Numbered from the stretch's first letter, positions 1 through 9,483 are shown. The stretch is DNA of 64,000 nt from Taklimakanibacter sp050251035 (GCA_050251035.1 JBFWNN010000011.1:1-64000); one strand, 5' to 3'. Notes: a model not told the origin generated them from the letters alone. Made by a program: numbers and translations.

Positions 1-1212
1 GCGACCGATCGGCGCCATGACCGACAGGCCGCTATGCAGGAGCTCGAGCGCGAAGTCGCGGGTCATCTCCGGATTCGGCTCCTTCGAGTCCTGGTCCTTG
101 ACGAATTCCACGGCCAGCGCCAATCCGAGGCCGCGCACGTCGCCGACCGCGCGATGACGGGATTTGAGCGCGCTCAGCCGGTCCATCATCAGCGTGCCGA
201 TCTTCGCCGCGTTATCCGCCAGCCGTTCCTCCTCGATCACCTCGATGCTGGCGAGGGCGGCGGCGCAGCAGAGCGGGTTGCCGCCATAGGTGCTCGACAG
301 CGATCCGGGCTTCAGCCCGGACATGATCGGCTGCCGCGCCACGACCGCCGCGGTCGGAAGGCCGCTGGCGATGCCCTTGCCGAGCACGACGATGTCGGGG
401 ACGACGCCGAAATGCTCGAAAGCGAACATCTTCCCGGTGCGGCCGAAGCTCGACTGGACCTCGTCCATGATGAACAATATGCCGTTCCTGGTGCAGAAGT
501 CCCGCAAGGCCCGCATGAAGCGCAACGACGGCACCAGCGAGCCGCCGCCGCCCTGATAGGATTCGGTGATGAGCGCCGCAATGCTGCCGGTCGACTGGGC
601 GGTGAGCAGGCGCTCCAGAGCGGTGAGGCAGCGCGCATCGATGTCCTCTTCCGTGTCCCCGGGATTTGCCCGGTAATAATCCGGGAAGGGTGCCCGCAGG
701 ATGCCGGGGACCAGCGGGCCGAAGCCGCGCTTCGACCCGATCAGCCCGCCCGCCGACATCGCCATGTAGGTGCGCCCGTGGAAGGCGCCGTCGAAGGCGA
801 TGACCTCGTGCTTGCCGGTCGCGGCGCGGGCGATCTTCACCGCGGCATCGATGGCCTCCGAGCCGCTGCTGAGGACCAGCGCGCATTTCAGGTCTTCCGG
901 CATCAGCGCGGCGAGCTTCTCGACGAAGGCCGAGCGCAGCGGATGGGCGGAATCGTAGCAGTTGAGCAGGCGTCCGGCCTGCTCCTGGATCGCCTTCACC
1001 ACCTTGGGATGGCAATGGCCGGTGTTGGTGACCAGGACGCCGGAGCTGAAGTCGATGAAGGTGTTGCCGTCGACGTCGGTGACCATGCAATCGGCAGCAC
1101 TTTCCCAGACCAGCGGCATCGGCGTGCTGATCGACGGCGACAGGTATTTGGCTTGCGTATCGAGGACGGTCTTCGCAATCGGACCAGGCAAGGTGTAGTT
1201 CCTGATTTCCAC
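1..1212 (-). CDS. Class III PLP-dependent aminotransferase (3' end cut by window edge)
   Basis: Fold-type I class III aminotransferase, the family of 4-aminobutyrate, acetylornithine and omega-amino-acid transaminases. The minus strand reads openly for 404 codons to the window edge. Visible signatures are a glycine/serine-rich cofactor pocket (SSGSEAID), the pyridine-nitrogen aspartate in IMDEVQSSFGRTG, and the Schiff-base lysine in VLGKGIASGLP. The start is taken as GTG at 1212-1210 because GGAGAA lies a few bases upstream. It is the last visible gene of the leftward operon, 96 bases after the hydantoinase B gene, so it probably transaminates a product of that pathway. The amino donor cannot be read from sequence; GABA-like or beta-amino acid substrates are the family norm. 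The family call is firm, the substrate open. Confidence 0.88.
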   Translation of the reverse strand, partial: MEIRNYTLPGPIAKTVLDTQAKYLSPSISTPMPLVWESAADCMVTDVDGNTFIDFSSGVLVTNTGHCHPKVVKAIQEQAGRLLNCYDSAHPLRSAFVEKLAALMPEDLKCALVLSSGSEAIDAAVKIARAATGKHEVIAFDGAFHGRTYMAMSAGGLIGSKRGFGPLVPGILRAPFPDYYRANPGDTEEDIDARCLTALERLLTAQSTGSIAALITESYQGGGGSLVPSLRFMRALRDFCTRNGILFIMDEVQSSFGRTGKMFAFEHFGVVPDIVVLGKGIASGLPTAAVVARQPIMSGLKPGSLSSTYGGNPLCCAAALASIEVIEEERLADNAAKIGTLMMDRLSALKSRHRAVGDVRGLGLALAVEFVKDQDSKEPNPEMTRDFALELLHSGLSVMAPIGR

Positions 1213-1308
1213 GGTAGTTCTCCAGCTTTCCAGTATTCGGATATCTCGTTGTGCCGCGCCGGGGCCGATCGTCGGCGACGGCCGGGCGGTGGTCAGGTCG
1301 CGTCCAGG

Positions 1309-3222
1309 TCAATCAGGCGGTGCATATCCATAATCCTCCATGGCCTTTCTGCGGGAGATGTAGCCTTCGGCGAGATCGTTCTCGATGAGGCCGGGATTGC
1401 GGCTGCGCGGATCGCCGAAGCCGCCTCCGCCCGGCACGGTGATGCGGACACGGTCGCCGGGGCGAACGGTGACGCGCGCGAACTTGCTCGACGACGCCTT
1501 GTTGAAGGCCTCCTTCACCGTGCGCCAGTCCTTGGTCCCCTCATGGCGGATCAGGGTCGAGCCCAGGCCGCCGGGCTTGCCGCCGAACAGCGCCCATGGC
1601 GGCACCTCATGGTGGTCGGTGCATTGGCTGACGGTCATATCGACACTGGTGGCGAGCAGCGTGCGCGAGAAGCCCAGCCCGCCGCGGTGCCGTCCGGCGC
1701 CGCCTGAATCCTGCGTCAGAGCGAAGGTCTCGACGCGCCACGGATAGCGCGTCTCGAACACCTCGGTGGGGTTGTGGCGGCAGTTGCCGTTGATGGTGAC
1801 GACCGTGTTGTTGCCGTCGGCCTCGGCGCGCCCGCCCCAGCCGCCATACATCACGTCGTAGCAGACGAAATATTCGCCGTTTTCGGGATCGACGCCGCCG
1901 AAGACGAAGTTGCCGCCGGTGTTGGCTTCCGAAGCCATGACGCGTTCCGGCACGCATTGCGCCATCGCCCCGAAGATGACGCCGCAGAAGCGCGGATGAA
2001 CCTCGGTGTTGCCGGCCACTTCCGGCGCCGGGTGGTTGACATTGGCGATGGTGCCGGGCGGCGCCAGGATGCGGATCGGCCGGAAGGCGCCCGAGTTCCG
2101 CGGGATGGACGGATCGGTCATGTGCAGCACCGCGTTGTAGGTGGCGCCCATCGCCACCGCCAAGGTGCAGTTGATCGGTCCCCTGGCCTGCGGGTCGCTG
2201 CCGGTGAAATCGGCGATGAACTCGTCGCCGCGCACATGCACATCGACATGGATCCGGTATTGCCGGGCCTCGATGCCGTCATTCTCGACCACGTCGTCGA
2301 AGCCGTAGCGCCCATCGGGAAAGGAGGCGATCTCGGCGCGCATGCGCCGTTCGGCATAGTCGAGCAGGTCACGGCAGGTCGTGCGGAAGGTCTCGATGCC
2401 GTATTTGCGGATCAGGTCGATCATGCGGCGCTCGCCGAGATCGACGGCCCCGATCATGGCCCGGAGATCGCCGTAATTGTAGCGCGGCGTGCGGACATTG
2501 GCGAGCACGAGCTTCCAGACATCGCGATTGTCCTCGCCGCGCACCTTGATCTTGACCGGCGGGACAACCAGCCCTTCCTGGAAGATCTCGGTCGCCTCGC
2601 CGTTGAAGGCCCCCGGCACCGCGCCGCCGATCTCGGCGACATGGCCGATGCAGACCGAGAAACCAACCAGCTCGTCGGCGATGAAGATCGGCTTGATCAG
2701 CGTGTGCTCGGGAAGATGCAGGCCGCCGCGATGCGGATCGTTGTGCATCACGATGTCGCCCGGCTGAAACTCTTCGAGCGGAATCTCCTGCACGATGGTC
2801 TTGATGATCAGCGGCATGCCGCCGATCATCGAGGGACAGTATTCCGCGACCGCGATCAGCTCGCCATCGCGGTCGGCAAGGCCGCAAGTGAAATCGAGCC
2901 CCTCGTTGAAGATGGTGGAATAGGCCGTCTTCATCATCGAGATGCCCATCTCGCGGCAGATCGAGATCATGGCCGATTCGACGATGTTCATCGTCACCAC
3001 GTCCCAGCGCGCATCCGTGGCGGCGCGCTCCGTCGCGCCGTCGGGAAGGCGATCGAACTGCCGGGCTTCACGCGCGACCAGCCAGTCGATGCACCATTGC
3101 GAGCAGAACCGGGCGCTCGCTCCGGTGACGTCGCGCGCGATGCCGCCCGCGAAGATCAGCTTGCCGCAATTGGCGCATTTCACATAGCGCTCGACATGGT
3201 AGCCGCTGGTCGAAAATTTCAT
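1309..3222 (-). CDS. Hydantoinase B / 5-oxoprolinase beta-type subunit with N-terminal zinc-ribbon-like extension
   Basis: HyuB-family subunit (637 residues), expected to act with HyuA in ATP-dependent hydrolysis of a cyclic imide or lactam (hydantoins, 5-oxoproline) or in a related carboxylase. The body from about residue 75 shows family features: an AMISICREMG-like start, HNDPHRGGLHLPEH, and a glycine-rich end (VPGGGGFGDPRSR). The first ~60 residues are extra: CxxC at 16-19 and CxxxC at 40-44, resembling a small zinc ribbon. The gene follows hyuA by 13 bases and precedes the aminotransferase. Subunit identity is clear; the substrate is not. Confidence 0.9.
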   Translation of the reverse strand: MKFSTSGYHVERYVKCANCGKLIFAGGIARDVTGASARFCSQWCIDWLVAREARQFDRLPDGATERAATDARWDVVTMNIVESAMISICREMGISMMKTAYSTIFNEGLDFTCGLADRDGELIAVAEYCPSMIGGMPLIIKTIVQEIPLEEFQPGDIVMHNDPHRGGLHLPEHTLIKPIFIADELVGFSVCIGHVAEIGGAVPGAFNGEATEIFQEGLVVPPVKIKVRGEDNRDVWKLVLANVRTPRYNYGDLRAMIGAVDLGERRMIDLIRKYGIETFRTTCRDLLDYAERRMRAEIASFPDGRYGFDDVVENDGIEARQYRIHVDVHVRGDEFIADFTGSDPQARGPINCTLAVAMGATYNAVLHMTDPSIPRNSGAFRPIRILAPPGTIANVNHPAPEVAGNTEVHPRFCGVIFGAMAQCVPERVMASEANTGGNFVFGGVDPENGEYFVCYDVMYGGWGGRAEADGNNTVVTINGNCRHNPTEVFETRYPWRVETFALTQDSGGAGRHRGGLGFSRTLLATSVDMTVSQCTDHHEVPPWALFGGKPGGLGSTLIRHEGTKDWRTVKEAFNKASSSKFARVTVRPGDRVRITVPGGGGFGDPRSRNPGLIENDLAEGYISRRKAMEDYGYAPPD

Positions 3223-3235
3223 CGTCTTCCCCCGA

Positions 3236-5281
3236 TCACCTGTTGCCGCCGGCCCTGACGTCGCTGAGCAGGATGTTGCCGTAGCGGTCGATTTCAGCCT
3301 GATGCCCTTCGCCGATCACCGTCACCGAAGCCGATTCCTCGACGAGGGCGGGCCCCGCGAGGCGGTGGCCGGCGCGCAGCTCGTCGCGGGCGAATATCGG
3401 CGTCTCGTGCTCGCCGTCCGTGAACCGGACAGGGCGCATGCCGGTCGGCATCGCGGGCCCGTCCGCAACGGCGAGCTCCGTCACCGCCGGCCGCGGGGTC
3501 CTGACGATCCCGGTCACCGAGAAATTGATGATCTCGACGGTCTCGCCGGGAATGGCGAAACCGAAGCGCCGCTCATGCGCCGCATGGAACTGGTCCCACA
3601 AGGCCCGGCCCGCGTCCCGGCGCAGCAGAGTCTCATCGACGGGGAGCTCGAGCTCGTAGTTCTGGCCGTGATAGCGCATCTCCAGCGAGCAGGCGAATTC
3701 GGGCGCCGCGGCGTGGCCCTGGCCGTTGAGCTCGGCCGCGACCTCGTCCATCAGCTGGCGCATGGTGGCGAAGGCGCGATCGCCGTCATACCGGCTCGAG
3801 ACCGCCTGCGAGGTCCGCTGCCGGTCGACGCGCGCCTCGGTGAGGTTGAAGCCGTAGGCCGACAATTGCCCGGGATGATTGGGGACGATCCCGCTGGCGA
3901 TGCCCATGTTGCGCATCAGGTCGCTGACATGCAGGGGCCCCGCGCCCCCGAAGGCCAAGAGCGTGAAGTCGCGCGGATCCTTGCCGCGCTCGATGAGCAC
4001 GCTGCGCAGCGCGCCTTCCATGCTGTTGTTGGCGATGCGGATGATGGCCAGCGCGGTCTGCTCGACCGACATGCCGAGCCGCCCGGCGAGCGTGGCGACG
4101 GCCCGTTCGGCGGCCGCCCGGTCGAGCACCATCGCGCCGCCGAGGAAATTGCCCGGATCGATCCGGCCGAGGAGGAGGTTGGCGTCGGTGACGGTCGGCT
4201 CGACGCCGCCCTTGCCGTAGCAGGCGGGACCGGGATCGGAGCGCGAGCTTTGCGGGCCGACCTGGAGCATGCCGCCCTTGTCGATCCAGGCGATCGACCC
4301 GCCGCCGGCGCCGATGGTGCGGATGTCGATCATCGGGATCTGGATGGGCAGGCCGAATTCGATCTCGAACTCGGTGGTGAAGCTCACCTTGCCGTCGATG
4401 ATGGTCGAGCAGTCGGTCGAGGTGCCGCCGATATCGAGGGTGACCAGCGACGTGACGCCGGTGAGCGCCGCGATGTGCTGGGCCGCGACGACGCCGCCGG
4501 TCGGGCCGGAGAGCGCCAGCTGGACCGGCGCCTCGGCGGCGGCATCGAGGGTCATCTCCCCGCCATTGGAGCGGATCGCCGAGACATGGGCGGCGATGCC
4601 GCTGCCGCGCAGCCGGTCGCGCACCAGGCGCATCTGGTCGCTGACGATCGGTTTCAGCGCCGCGTCGGCAATGGTGGTGGAGGCCCGCTCATATTCCTTC
4701 CAGCGCGGCAGGACGTCATAGGAGATCGAGACCGGCAGATGCGGGGCGACGTCGGCGAAGATCTCCCGGATCTGCTGCTCGTGGCGCGGATTGAGATAGG
4801 AGAACAGCAGCACGACGGCGACCGCCCGGATGTGCGGCTGAGCCGCGATCCTCTGGGCGATGTCGCGGGCCTCGGCGATGTCGAGCGGAACGACCACCTC
4901 ACCGCGGTGATCGATGCGCTCGGTGACCTCGAAGCAGTCGCGCCGCCGCACCAGCGGCTGCGGCTTCACCCAGTGCATGTTGTAGTGGTAGCGGCGATTG
5001 CCGCGCTGGATGAAGGGCACATCGCGGAAGCCGGCGGTCGTGACATAAGCGATCGGCGCCACGGTGCGCTCGAGCAGGGCGTTGGTGGCGACCGTCGTGC
5101 CGAGCCGGATGCTCGATATATGATCGCGCCCGGCAAAGCCTTCGAGGCCGCGCAGGATGCCGGTTACCGGATCGCCAGCAACCGAGAACGACTTCCAGGC
5201 CTGGACCTGCCGCGACCTCACATCGTAAGCGACGAAGTCGGTAAAGGTGCCGCCGACATCTATTCCAAGCATGATACTCAC
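3236..5281 (-). CDS. Hydantoinase A / 5-oxoprolinase alpha-type ATPase subunit
   Basis: HyuA-family subunit (681 residues), with the actin/ASKHA-type ATPase fold that phosphorylates the substrate carbonyl before ring opening. The N-terminal phosphate-binding motif GIDVGGTFTD is at residues 5-14. The central DIGGTSTDCS motif and the GAGGGSIAW segment are the second phosphate loop and nucleotide site. The length is usual for the family. It starts 37 bases after the second permease and is followed 13 bases later by hyuB, so the complex is probably co-expressed with the transporter that supplies its substrate. An N-methylhydantoinase, oxoprolinase or acetone-carboxylase-like role cannot be separated by eye. 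Confidence 0.91.
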   Translation of the reverse strand: MSIMLGIDVGGTFTDFVAYDVRSRQVQAWKSFSVAGDPVTGILRGLEGFAGRDHISSIRLGTTVATNALLERTVAPIAYVTTAGFRDVPFIQRGNRRYHYNMHWVKPQPLVRRRDCFEVTERIDHRGEVVVPLDIAEARDIAQRIAAQPHIRAVAVVLLFSYLNPRHEQQIREIFADVAPHLPVSISYDVLPRWKEYERASTTIADAALKPIVSDQMRLVRDRLRGSGIAAHVSAIRSNGGEMTLDAAAEAPVQLALSGPTGGVVAAQHIAALTGVTSLVTLDIGGTSTDCSTIIDGKVSFTTEFEIEFGLPIQIPMIDIRTIGAGGGSIAWIDKGGMLQVGPQSSRSDPGPACYGKGGVEPTVTDANLLLGRIDPGNFLGGAMVLDRAAAERAVATLAGRLGMSVEQTALAIIRIANNSMEGALRSVLIERGKDPRDFTLLAFGGAGPLHVSDLMRNMGIASGIVPNHPGQLSAYGFNLTEARVDRQRTSQAVSSRYDGDRAFATMRQLMDEVAAELNGQGHAAAPEFACSLEMRYHGQNYELELPVDETLLRRDAGRALWDQFHAAHERRFGFAIPGETVEIINFSVTGIVRTPRPAVTELAVADGPAMPTGMRPVRFTDGEHETPIFARDELRAGHRLAGPALVEESASVTVIGEGHQAEIDRYGNILLSDVRAGGNR

Positions 5282-5318
5282 GCGGCAATCTCCAGGCTGT
5301 TGACGGTGCAGGCGCTCT

Positions 5319-6149
5319 TCACTTGACCGCTCCCATGGTCATGCCGCGGATCAGGTGGCGGCGCGTGAGGATCGCGAAGATCATGACCGGCACGAAGATC
5401 ACCACCGCGGTGGCGCAGAGATTGCCCCACAGGACCAGGCGGTCGGTCACGAAGCCGGCGGCGGTCACCGGCAGGGTCTTCGCCGAGATGCTGGTCAGGA
5501 CCAAAGCGAAAAGGAACTCGTTCCAGGCGAAGATGAAGCAGATGATGGCCGAGGCGGCGATGCCGGGCGCCGCCATCGGCAGGACGACGCGCCAGAAGGC
5601 GCCGAAACGCGAGCAGCCGTCGACCAGCGCCGCCTCGTCGATCTCGGCCGGAACCTCGGCGAAGAAGCCGCGCAGCAGCCAGATCACGAAGCCGAAATTG
5701 AAGGTGAGATAGGACAGGATGAGGATGAAGCGCGTGTCCAGCAGGCCGACGTCGCGGGCGATGAGGAAGAACGGCAGGATCACCGCGATGCCCGGCGTCA
5801 TCCGCGCCGAGAGGAAGAAGAAGGCGAGCGGCTCCTTGCCGCGAAAGCGGAAGCGCGCGAAGGCATAGGCCGCCGGCACGCCGACCAACAAGGCGAGCAC
5901 CGTGCTGGCGCTTGCCACGATGAGGCTGTTGACGAGGCTCTTCAGCAGGCCCTTCTCGGCGAAGATCGTGCGGAAGTGCTCGAGCGTCGGCTCGAATAGC
6001 CATACCGGCGGCACCTGCGGGATGAGGTCGACGGGCTTTATCGCGGTGATGAAGGTCCACAGGATCGGGAAGCCGAAGAAGGCGCAGGCCGTGAGCGCCG
6101 CGAGGTACTTCAGCGAGGTGTTGAGCGTTTTCCGTGTGCGTTTTGTCAT
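5319..6149 (-). CDS. ABC transporter inner-membrane permease, MalG/UgpE type
   Basis: Second permease of a carbohydrate-type ABC importer (276 residues, about six membrane segments; the first at residues ~14-36). The cytoplasmic EAA loop that docks the ATPase is visible as EIDEAALVDGCSRFGAFWRV, followed by LPMAAPG. Its ATG comes one base after the stop of the preceding permease gene, so the two are translationally coupled. No ATP-binding subunit lies in the visible part of the operon; it may be past the left window edge or shared. Family call firm; the cargo is inferred only from the neighbouring catabolic genes. Confidence 0.93.
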   Translation of the reverse strand: MTKRTRKTLNTSLKYLAALTACAFFGFPILWTFITAIKPVDLIPQVPPVWLFEPTLEHFRTIFAEKGLLKSLVNSLIVASASTVLALLVGVPAAYAFARFRFRGKEPLAFFFLSARMTPGIAVILPFFLIARDVGLLDTRFILILSYLTFNFGFVIWLLRGFFAEVPAEIDEAALVDGCSRFGAFWRVVLPMAAPGIAASAIICFIFAWNEFLFALVLTSISAKTLPVTAAGFVTDRLVLWGNLCATAVVIFVPVMIFAILTRRHLIRGMTMGAVK

Positions 6150-6150
6150 T

Positions 6151-7020
6151 TCAGGCCTCGGTCGACCGGAAGGCGCGGATCATCAGCTTCGCCAGGATGG
6201 TGATGATCACGACATAGATGAGGGCGTGGGCCGCGGTTTCGCCGATGTTGAAATACTTGAAGCCCTTCAGATAGAGCCGGAACGGCAGGATCGACGTGGC
6301 GCCGGCCGGGCCGCCATAGGTCATCACGAAGATCTTGTCGACGAAGCGCATGCAGTCGATGGTGCGCAGCAGGAGCACCGCGAGCAGGATCGGCTTGATC
6401 GCGGGCAAGGCGATGTGCAGCTGGATCCGCCACCACGGCGCGCCGTCGAGGCGGGCGGCTTCCAGGCTCTCGGGCGGCACCGATTTCAGCCCGGCCAGGC
6501 AGACCAGGAAGACGAGCGGCGTCCATTGCCAGACGTCGGTCACGATGACCGACAGCAGAGCCAGCCCGGGACTGGTCAGCCACGACAGCGGCTGAAGGCC
6601 GAGCGCCTCCAGCCCGGCATTCAGCACGCCGAACTCGGCATTGTACATCCAGCGCCAGATCAGTCCGACCACCACTTCCGACATGACCATCGGGAACAGG
6701 ATGATCATGCGCATCAGCTCCTGCCCCCTGAACTTCGTGTCGAACAGGAAGGCGAGGCCGAGGCCCAGCGCCAATTGCAGGAAGATGCTCGAGCCGACAT
6801 AGATCACGGTGACCAGGACCGAGGCCAGGATGTCGGGATCGGTGAAGAAGGAGATGTAGTTGTCGAGGCCGATGAAGGTCGTGCCGCCGAAGCCGCCGAG
6901 GTCCCATTTCAGGAAGCTGAGCACCACCATGTACAGGAACGGATAGACCGTGATGACGAGCATCGTGAGCACGGCGGGCAGCAGGAAGATGGCGAAATTC
7001 AGCTTGCTCAGGCGCGGCAT
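6151..7020 (-). CDS. ABC transporter inner-membrane permease, MalF/UgpA type
   Basis: First permease of the carbohydrate-type ABC importer (289 residues, about six hydrophobic segments; the first at ~8-30). The EAA motif reads LEAARLDGAPWWRIQLHIA followed by LPAIKP, the usual MalF-family docking loop. It lies 130 bases downstream of the periplasmic binding-protein gene and one base upstream of the partner permease. The start fits the family: the protein opens with a short cytoplasmic tail before the first membrane helix. The transported compound is unknown. Confidence 0.93.
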   Translation of the reverse strand: MPRLSKLNFAIFLLPAVLTMLVITVYPFLYMVVLSFLKWDLGGFGGTTFIGLDNYISFFTDPDILASVLVTVIYVGSSIFLQLALGLGLAFLFDTKFRGQELMRMIILFPMVMSEVVVGLIWRWMYNAEFGVLNAGLEALGLQPLSWLTSPGLALLSVIVTDVWQWTPLVFLVCLAGLKSVPPESLEAARLDGAPWWRIQLHIALPAIKPILLAVLLLRTIDCMRFVDKIFVMTYGGPAGATSILPFRLYLKGFKYFNIGETAAHALIYVVIITILAKLMIRAFRSTEA

Positions 7021-7149
7021 GGACCAGGTGAACTCGAATTCGGGTGAATATGCGGAACGGGTGCTCGGAACGTCGGTCGCATAGCTCGATCGCGATGCCG
7101 GGAAAACCGGCGGCCGCGCCTAAGAGCGGCCGCCGTCTCACTGATCGCG

Positions 7150-8469
7150 TCAGTTGTAGCCGGCTTCGCGCATGAACTTCTCGACGCGCGCGGCAGCCTC
7201 GTCGAGCGCCTCCTTGGCCGACTTCGTGCCGGCGAAGGCCGCCGCGACCTGCTCGCCGATGATCTGGTCGACCGCCGACCATTCCGGGATGAGCGGCACG
7301 GGACGCGCGGTGTCGATGGTGAGCTGCTCGATGTTGCCGGCGGCCGATGGATATTTTTCCTCGACCTCGGGATCGTTGTACATCGACTTGCGCCAGGCCA
7401 TCGCGCCTGCCAGCGTCGCCTGCTTGGAGCGGCCCGCTTCCTGCGCCCAGGTCAGGAACTGGAAGGCGGGCTCCGGATTGGCGGCGGAGGCCGGGACCGA
7501 GGCGACGATGCCGCCGAGGAGCGAAACGCGGTTGCCGTTGTGGCTCGGCGGCGGGGCGCAGGCGAACTTGCCGATGATCTGGGAATCCTGGCGCGCCACC
7601 GAGGCGAGGTCCTGCCATGTCCAGGCCAGCGCCGCATGGCCCTGCATGAACGACGTCCAGGCTTCGGTGATGTGATAGGCGCCGACGCCCGGAGGCGCGT
7701 TCTTGCCGAGTTCGATATAGGCCTCGAGCGACTTCACGCCCGCTTCGCTGTTGAAGATCGGCTTGTAGGCCTTGTCGAAGAAGTCGCCGCCATAGGTCCA
7801 CAGGAAGGCGGCCCAGTCATAGACGATGCGCGGCTGCTTGGCCGACATCACGAAGCCATAGGTCTTGGCGTCAGGATTGTTCAGTTTCTTGGCGTAAGCG
7901 AGGAGGTCGTCCATGGTCTCGGGCGGCTTCGCCTTGCCGTTCGCGTCGGTGAACCCGCCCGCCGCGAGGAGATCGGTCCGATAATAGAGCGGATTGAATC
8001 CGGCGATCCACGGCAGGCCGTAGGTTCCGGCCGGCAAGCCCCAGACATTGTCGGCCGGATAGGCGCCGGAAATGTAGGTGGCATAGAAGTCGTCGGGATA
8101 GTTGAAATTCGACGGCGTCAGCTTGTCGTTCCCGAGATAGGGCGTCAATTCCTTGATCCAGCCGCGCTTGGTGAATTCGGGCGTCCACATCGAGTCGTAC
8201 CAGACGACATCATAGGTGGGCGCGCCGCCGATGAAGGTGGTCTTCAGCTTCTCGTACATCACGTCGAAGGAGATATCGTCGAATTCGACCTTGATGCCTG
8301 TCTCCTTGGTGAATTCAGGGGCCATCTTCTTGTAGACGTCGGCCCACTGGCTGGCCTGCGTGCCGATGCGGATGGTCACGCCGTCATAAGGCTTGTCCTG
8401 GGCCTGGCTGGGAGCGCCAGACACCATGGCCGCGACTATCGCGGCGGCGAGCGAGCGTAAAAGCGTCAT
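7150..8469 (-). CDS. ABC transporter periplasmic substrate-binding protein (family 1)
   Basis: Family 1 (UgpB/MalE-like) extracellular solute-binding protein. The chosen ATG at 8469 gives a Sec signal peptide (MTLLRSLAAAIVAAMVSGAP, cleavage expected near SQA-QDKPYDG) and has GAGAGGA a few bases upstream; an in-frame start 8 codons earlier has a poorer context. The mature protein opens with a beta strand typical of the fold (VTIRIGTQASQWADVYKK) and carries many aromatic residues expected of a ligand cleft. It is the first gene of the leftward operon and faces the GntR-type regulator across about 200 bases. Ligand unknown. Confidence 0.92.
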   Translation of the reverse strand: MTLLRSLAAAIVAAMVSGAPSQAQDKPYDGVTIRIGTQASQWADVYKKMAPEFTKETGIKVEFDDISFDVMYEKLKTTFIGGAPTYDVVWYDSMWTPEFTKRGWIKELTPYLGNDKLTPSNFNYPDDFYATYISGAYPADNVWGLPAGTYGLPWIAGFNPLYYRTDLLAAGGFTDANGKAKPPETMDDLLAYAKKLNNPDAKTYGFVMSAKQPRIVYDWAAFLWTYGGDFFDKAYKPIFNSEAGVKSLEAYIELGKNAPPGVGAYHITEAWTSFMQGHAALAWTWQDLASVARQDSQIIGKFACAPPPSHNGNRVSLLGGIVASVPASAANPEPAFQFLTWAQEAGRSKQATLAGAMAWRKSMYNDPEVEEKYPSAAGNIEQLTIDTARPVPLIPEWSAVDQIIGEQVAAAFAGTKSAKEALDEAAARVEKFMREAGYN

Positions 8470-8586
8470 TCCGTTTCCTCTCCTCTTTCTCATTACCCCA
8501 GGGAGGCGCCCGTCCCCCCTTGTTCGGGAGGATCGGAACGTCCCGGCGACATGGTTTAGTTCAACACGGTTGCCGGCACAAGAAAA

Positions 8587-8606
8587 TTGTCAGGCCACCT
8601 GACCAA
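8587..8606. promoter_or_regulatory. Candidate GntR/FadR-type operator
   Basis: Between the divergent binding-protein gene and the GntR regulator is a near-symmetric site: TTGTCAGG, then CCA, then CCTGACCAA. The inner arms TCAGG/CCTGA pair perfectly. FadR-subfamily regulators usually bind short odd-spaced palindromes in such divergent regions, so this is the best candidate for autoregulation and operon control. No convincing -35/-10 pair could be assigned around it. Confidence 0.45.
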
Positions 8607-8676
8607 GATCGTGGATTGACTGCTTGATGGCCATACGGGAAAAGGGACGGCCCGGACCGATCTTGGAGAGCCCCGC

Positions 8677-9402
8677 GTGCCCTTTCAAACAATAGAGAAC
8701 CAACGGCTTTACCAGCGCGTGGCGCAGCAGGTGGCCGAGCTGATTCGTTCGGGCGAAATCGCCACCGGCAACCGGCTGCCATCGGAACGCGATCTCGCCA
8801 AGCGGCTCGGCGTCAGCCGGCCGATCGTGCGCGAAGCCATGATCGCTCTCGAAATCGCCGACCTCGTCGAGATCCGCACCGGCTCGGGCGTCTATGTGAA
8901 GCCCGCCACCACAATGGCCGACCTGCCGGCGCGCCCGGAGGTCCTGCTGCGCTTCGATGCCGGGCCGGGGCCGTTCGAGCTGTTGTCGGCCCGCCTGCTG
9001 ATCGAGCCGGTGATCGCGGCCGAGGCCGCCCGGCTCGCTTCACGGCAGGAAATGACGGAAATGGAGCGAACGATCGAGGAATTGGTAAAGTCACCTGACC
9101 ATCGAGCAAGCCTGGAAGCCGATCGCGAGTTTCACATCCTGATCGCCACCGCGTCGCGCAACAGCGTGCTCGTGTCCATCGTCGAGGAGCTGTGGGCGGG
9201 CATGCTCGGCCCTCTGTACGAGACCGTGGCGCTGCGTACCGGGCTGACGGCGACGCTGGACATGACGGTCCAGGACCATCGCGCGATCGTCGCCGGCATC
9301 ACCAGCCGCTCCTCCGCCGCCGCCCGCAAGGCCATGCAGCGCCACCTCGAGCATGTGCGGGAAATCCTCGCCTCGTTCGACGAGGAGAGCCAGGACTCGT
9401 AG
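8677..9402 (+). CDS. GntR-family transcriptional regulator, FadR/FCD subfamily
   Basis: Regulator of 241 residues. The N-terminal winged helix (about 10-75) includes LPSERDLAKRLGVSRPIVRE, the GntR recognition region. The C-terminal FCD ligand domain (about 95-230) has candidate metal ligands in DREFH, QDHRAI and HLEHV. The start is GTG at 8677, preceded by TTGGAGAG, which decides it. The gene is divergent from the transporter/hydantoinase operon and very probably controls it in response to an organic acid or pathway intermediate; this is inferred from position. Confidence 0.9.
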   Translation: MPFQTIENQRLYQRVAQQVAELIRSGEIATGNRLPSERDLAKRLGVSRPIVREAMIALEIADLVEIRTGSGVYVKPATTMADLPARPEVLLRFDAGPGPFELLSARLLIEPVIAAEAARLASRQEMTEMERTIEELVKSPDHRASLEADREFHILIATASRNSVLVSIVEELWAGMLGPLYETVALRTGLTATLDMTVQDHRAIVAGITSRSSAAARKAMQRHLEHVREILASFDEESQDS

Positions 9403-9483
9403 CAGCAGGCAATGACGCTGGCCGCTGGTTCTCAGCCTCGACGCCCGGGAGCATCGGACCGAAAAGACCGGGTGCGCGCCGTC

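Noticed and set aside
212..1312. Minus-strand frame of 366 residues overlapping the aminotransferase
   Set aside because: Another frame of the same strand carries the PLP-binding motifs; this one is low-complexity Arg/His-rich sequence.
34..1707. Long plus-strand frame opposite the aminotransferase and hydantoinase B genes
   Set aside because: It is antisense to recognisable enzyme motifs, and its own product is Arg/Ala/Gly-rich without any domain; a common artefact of high GC.
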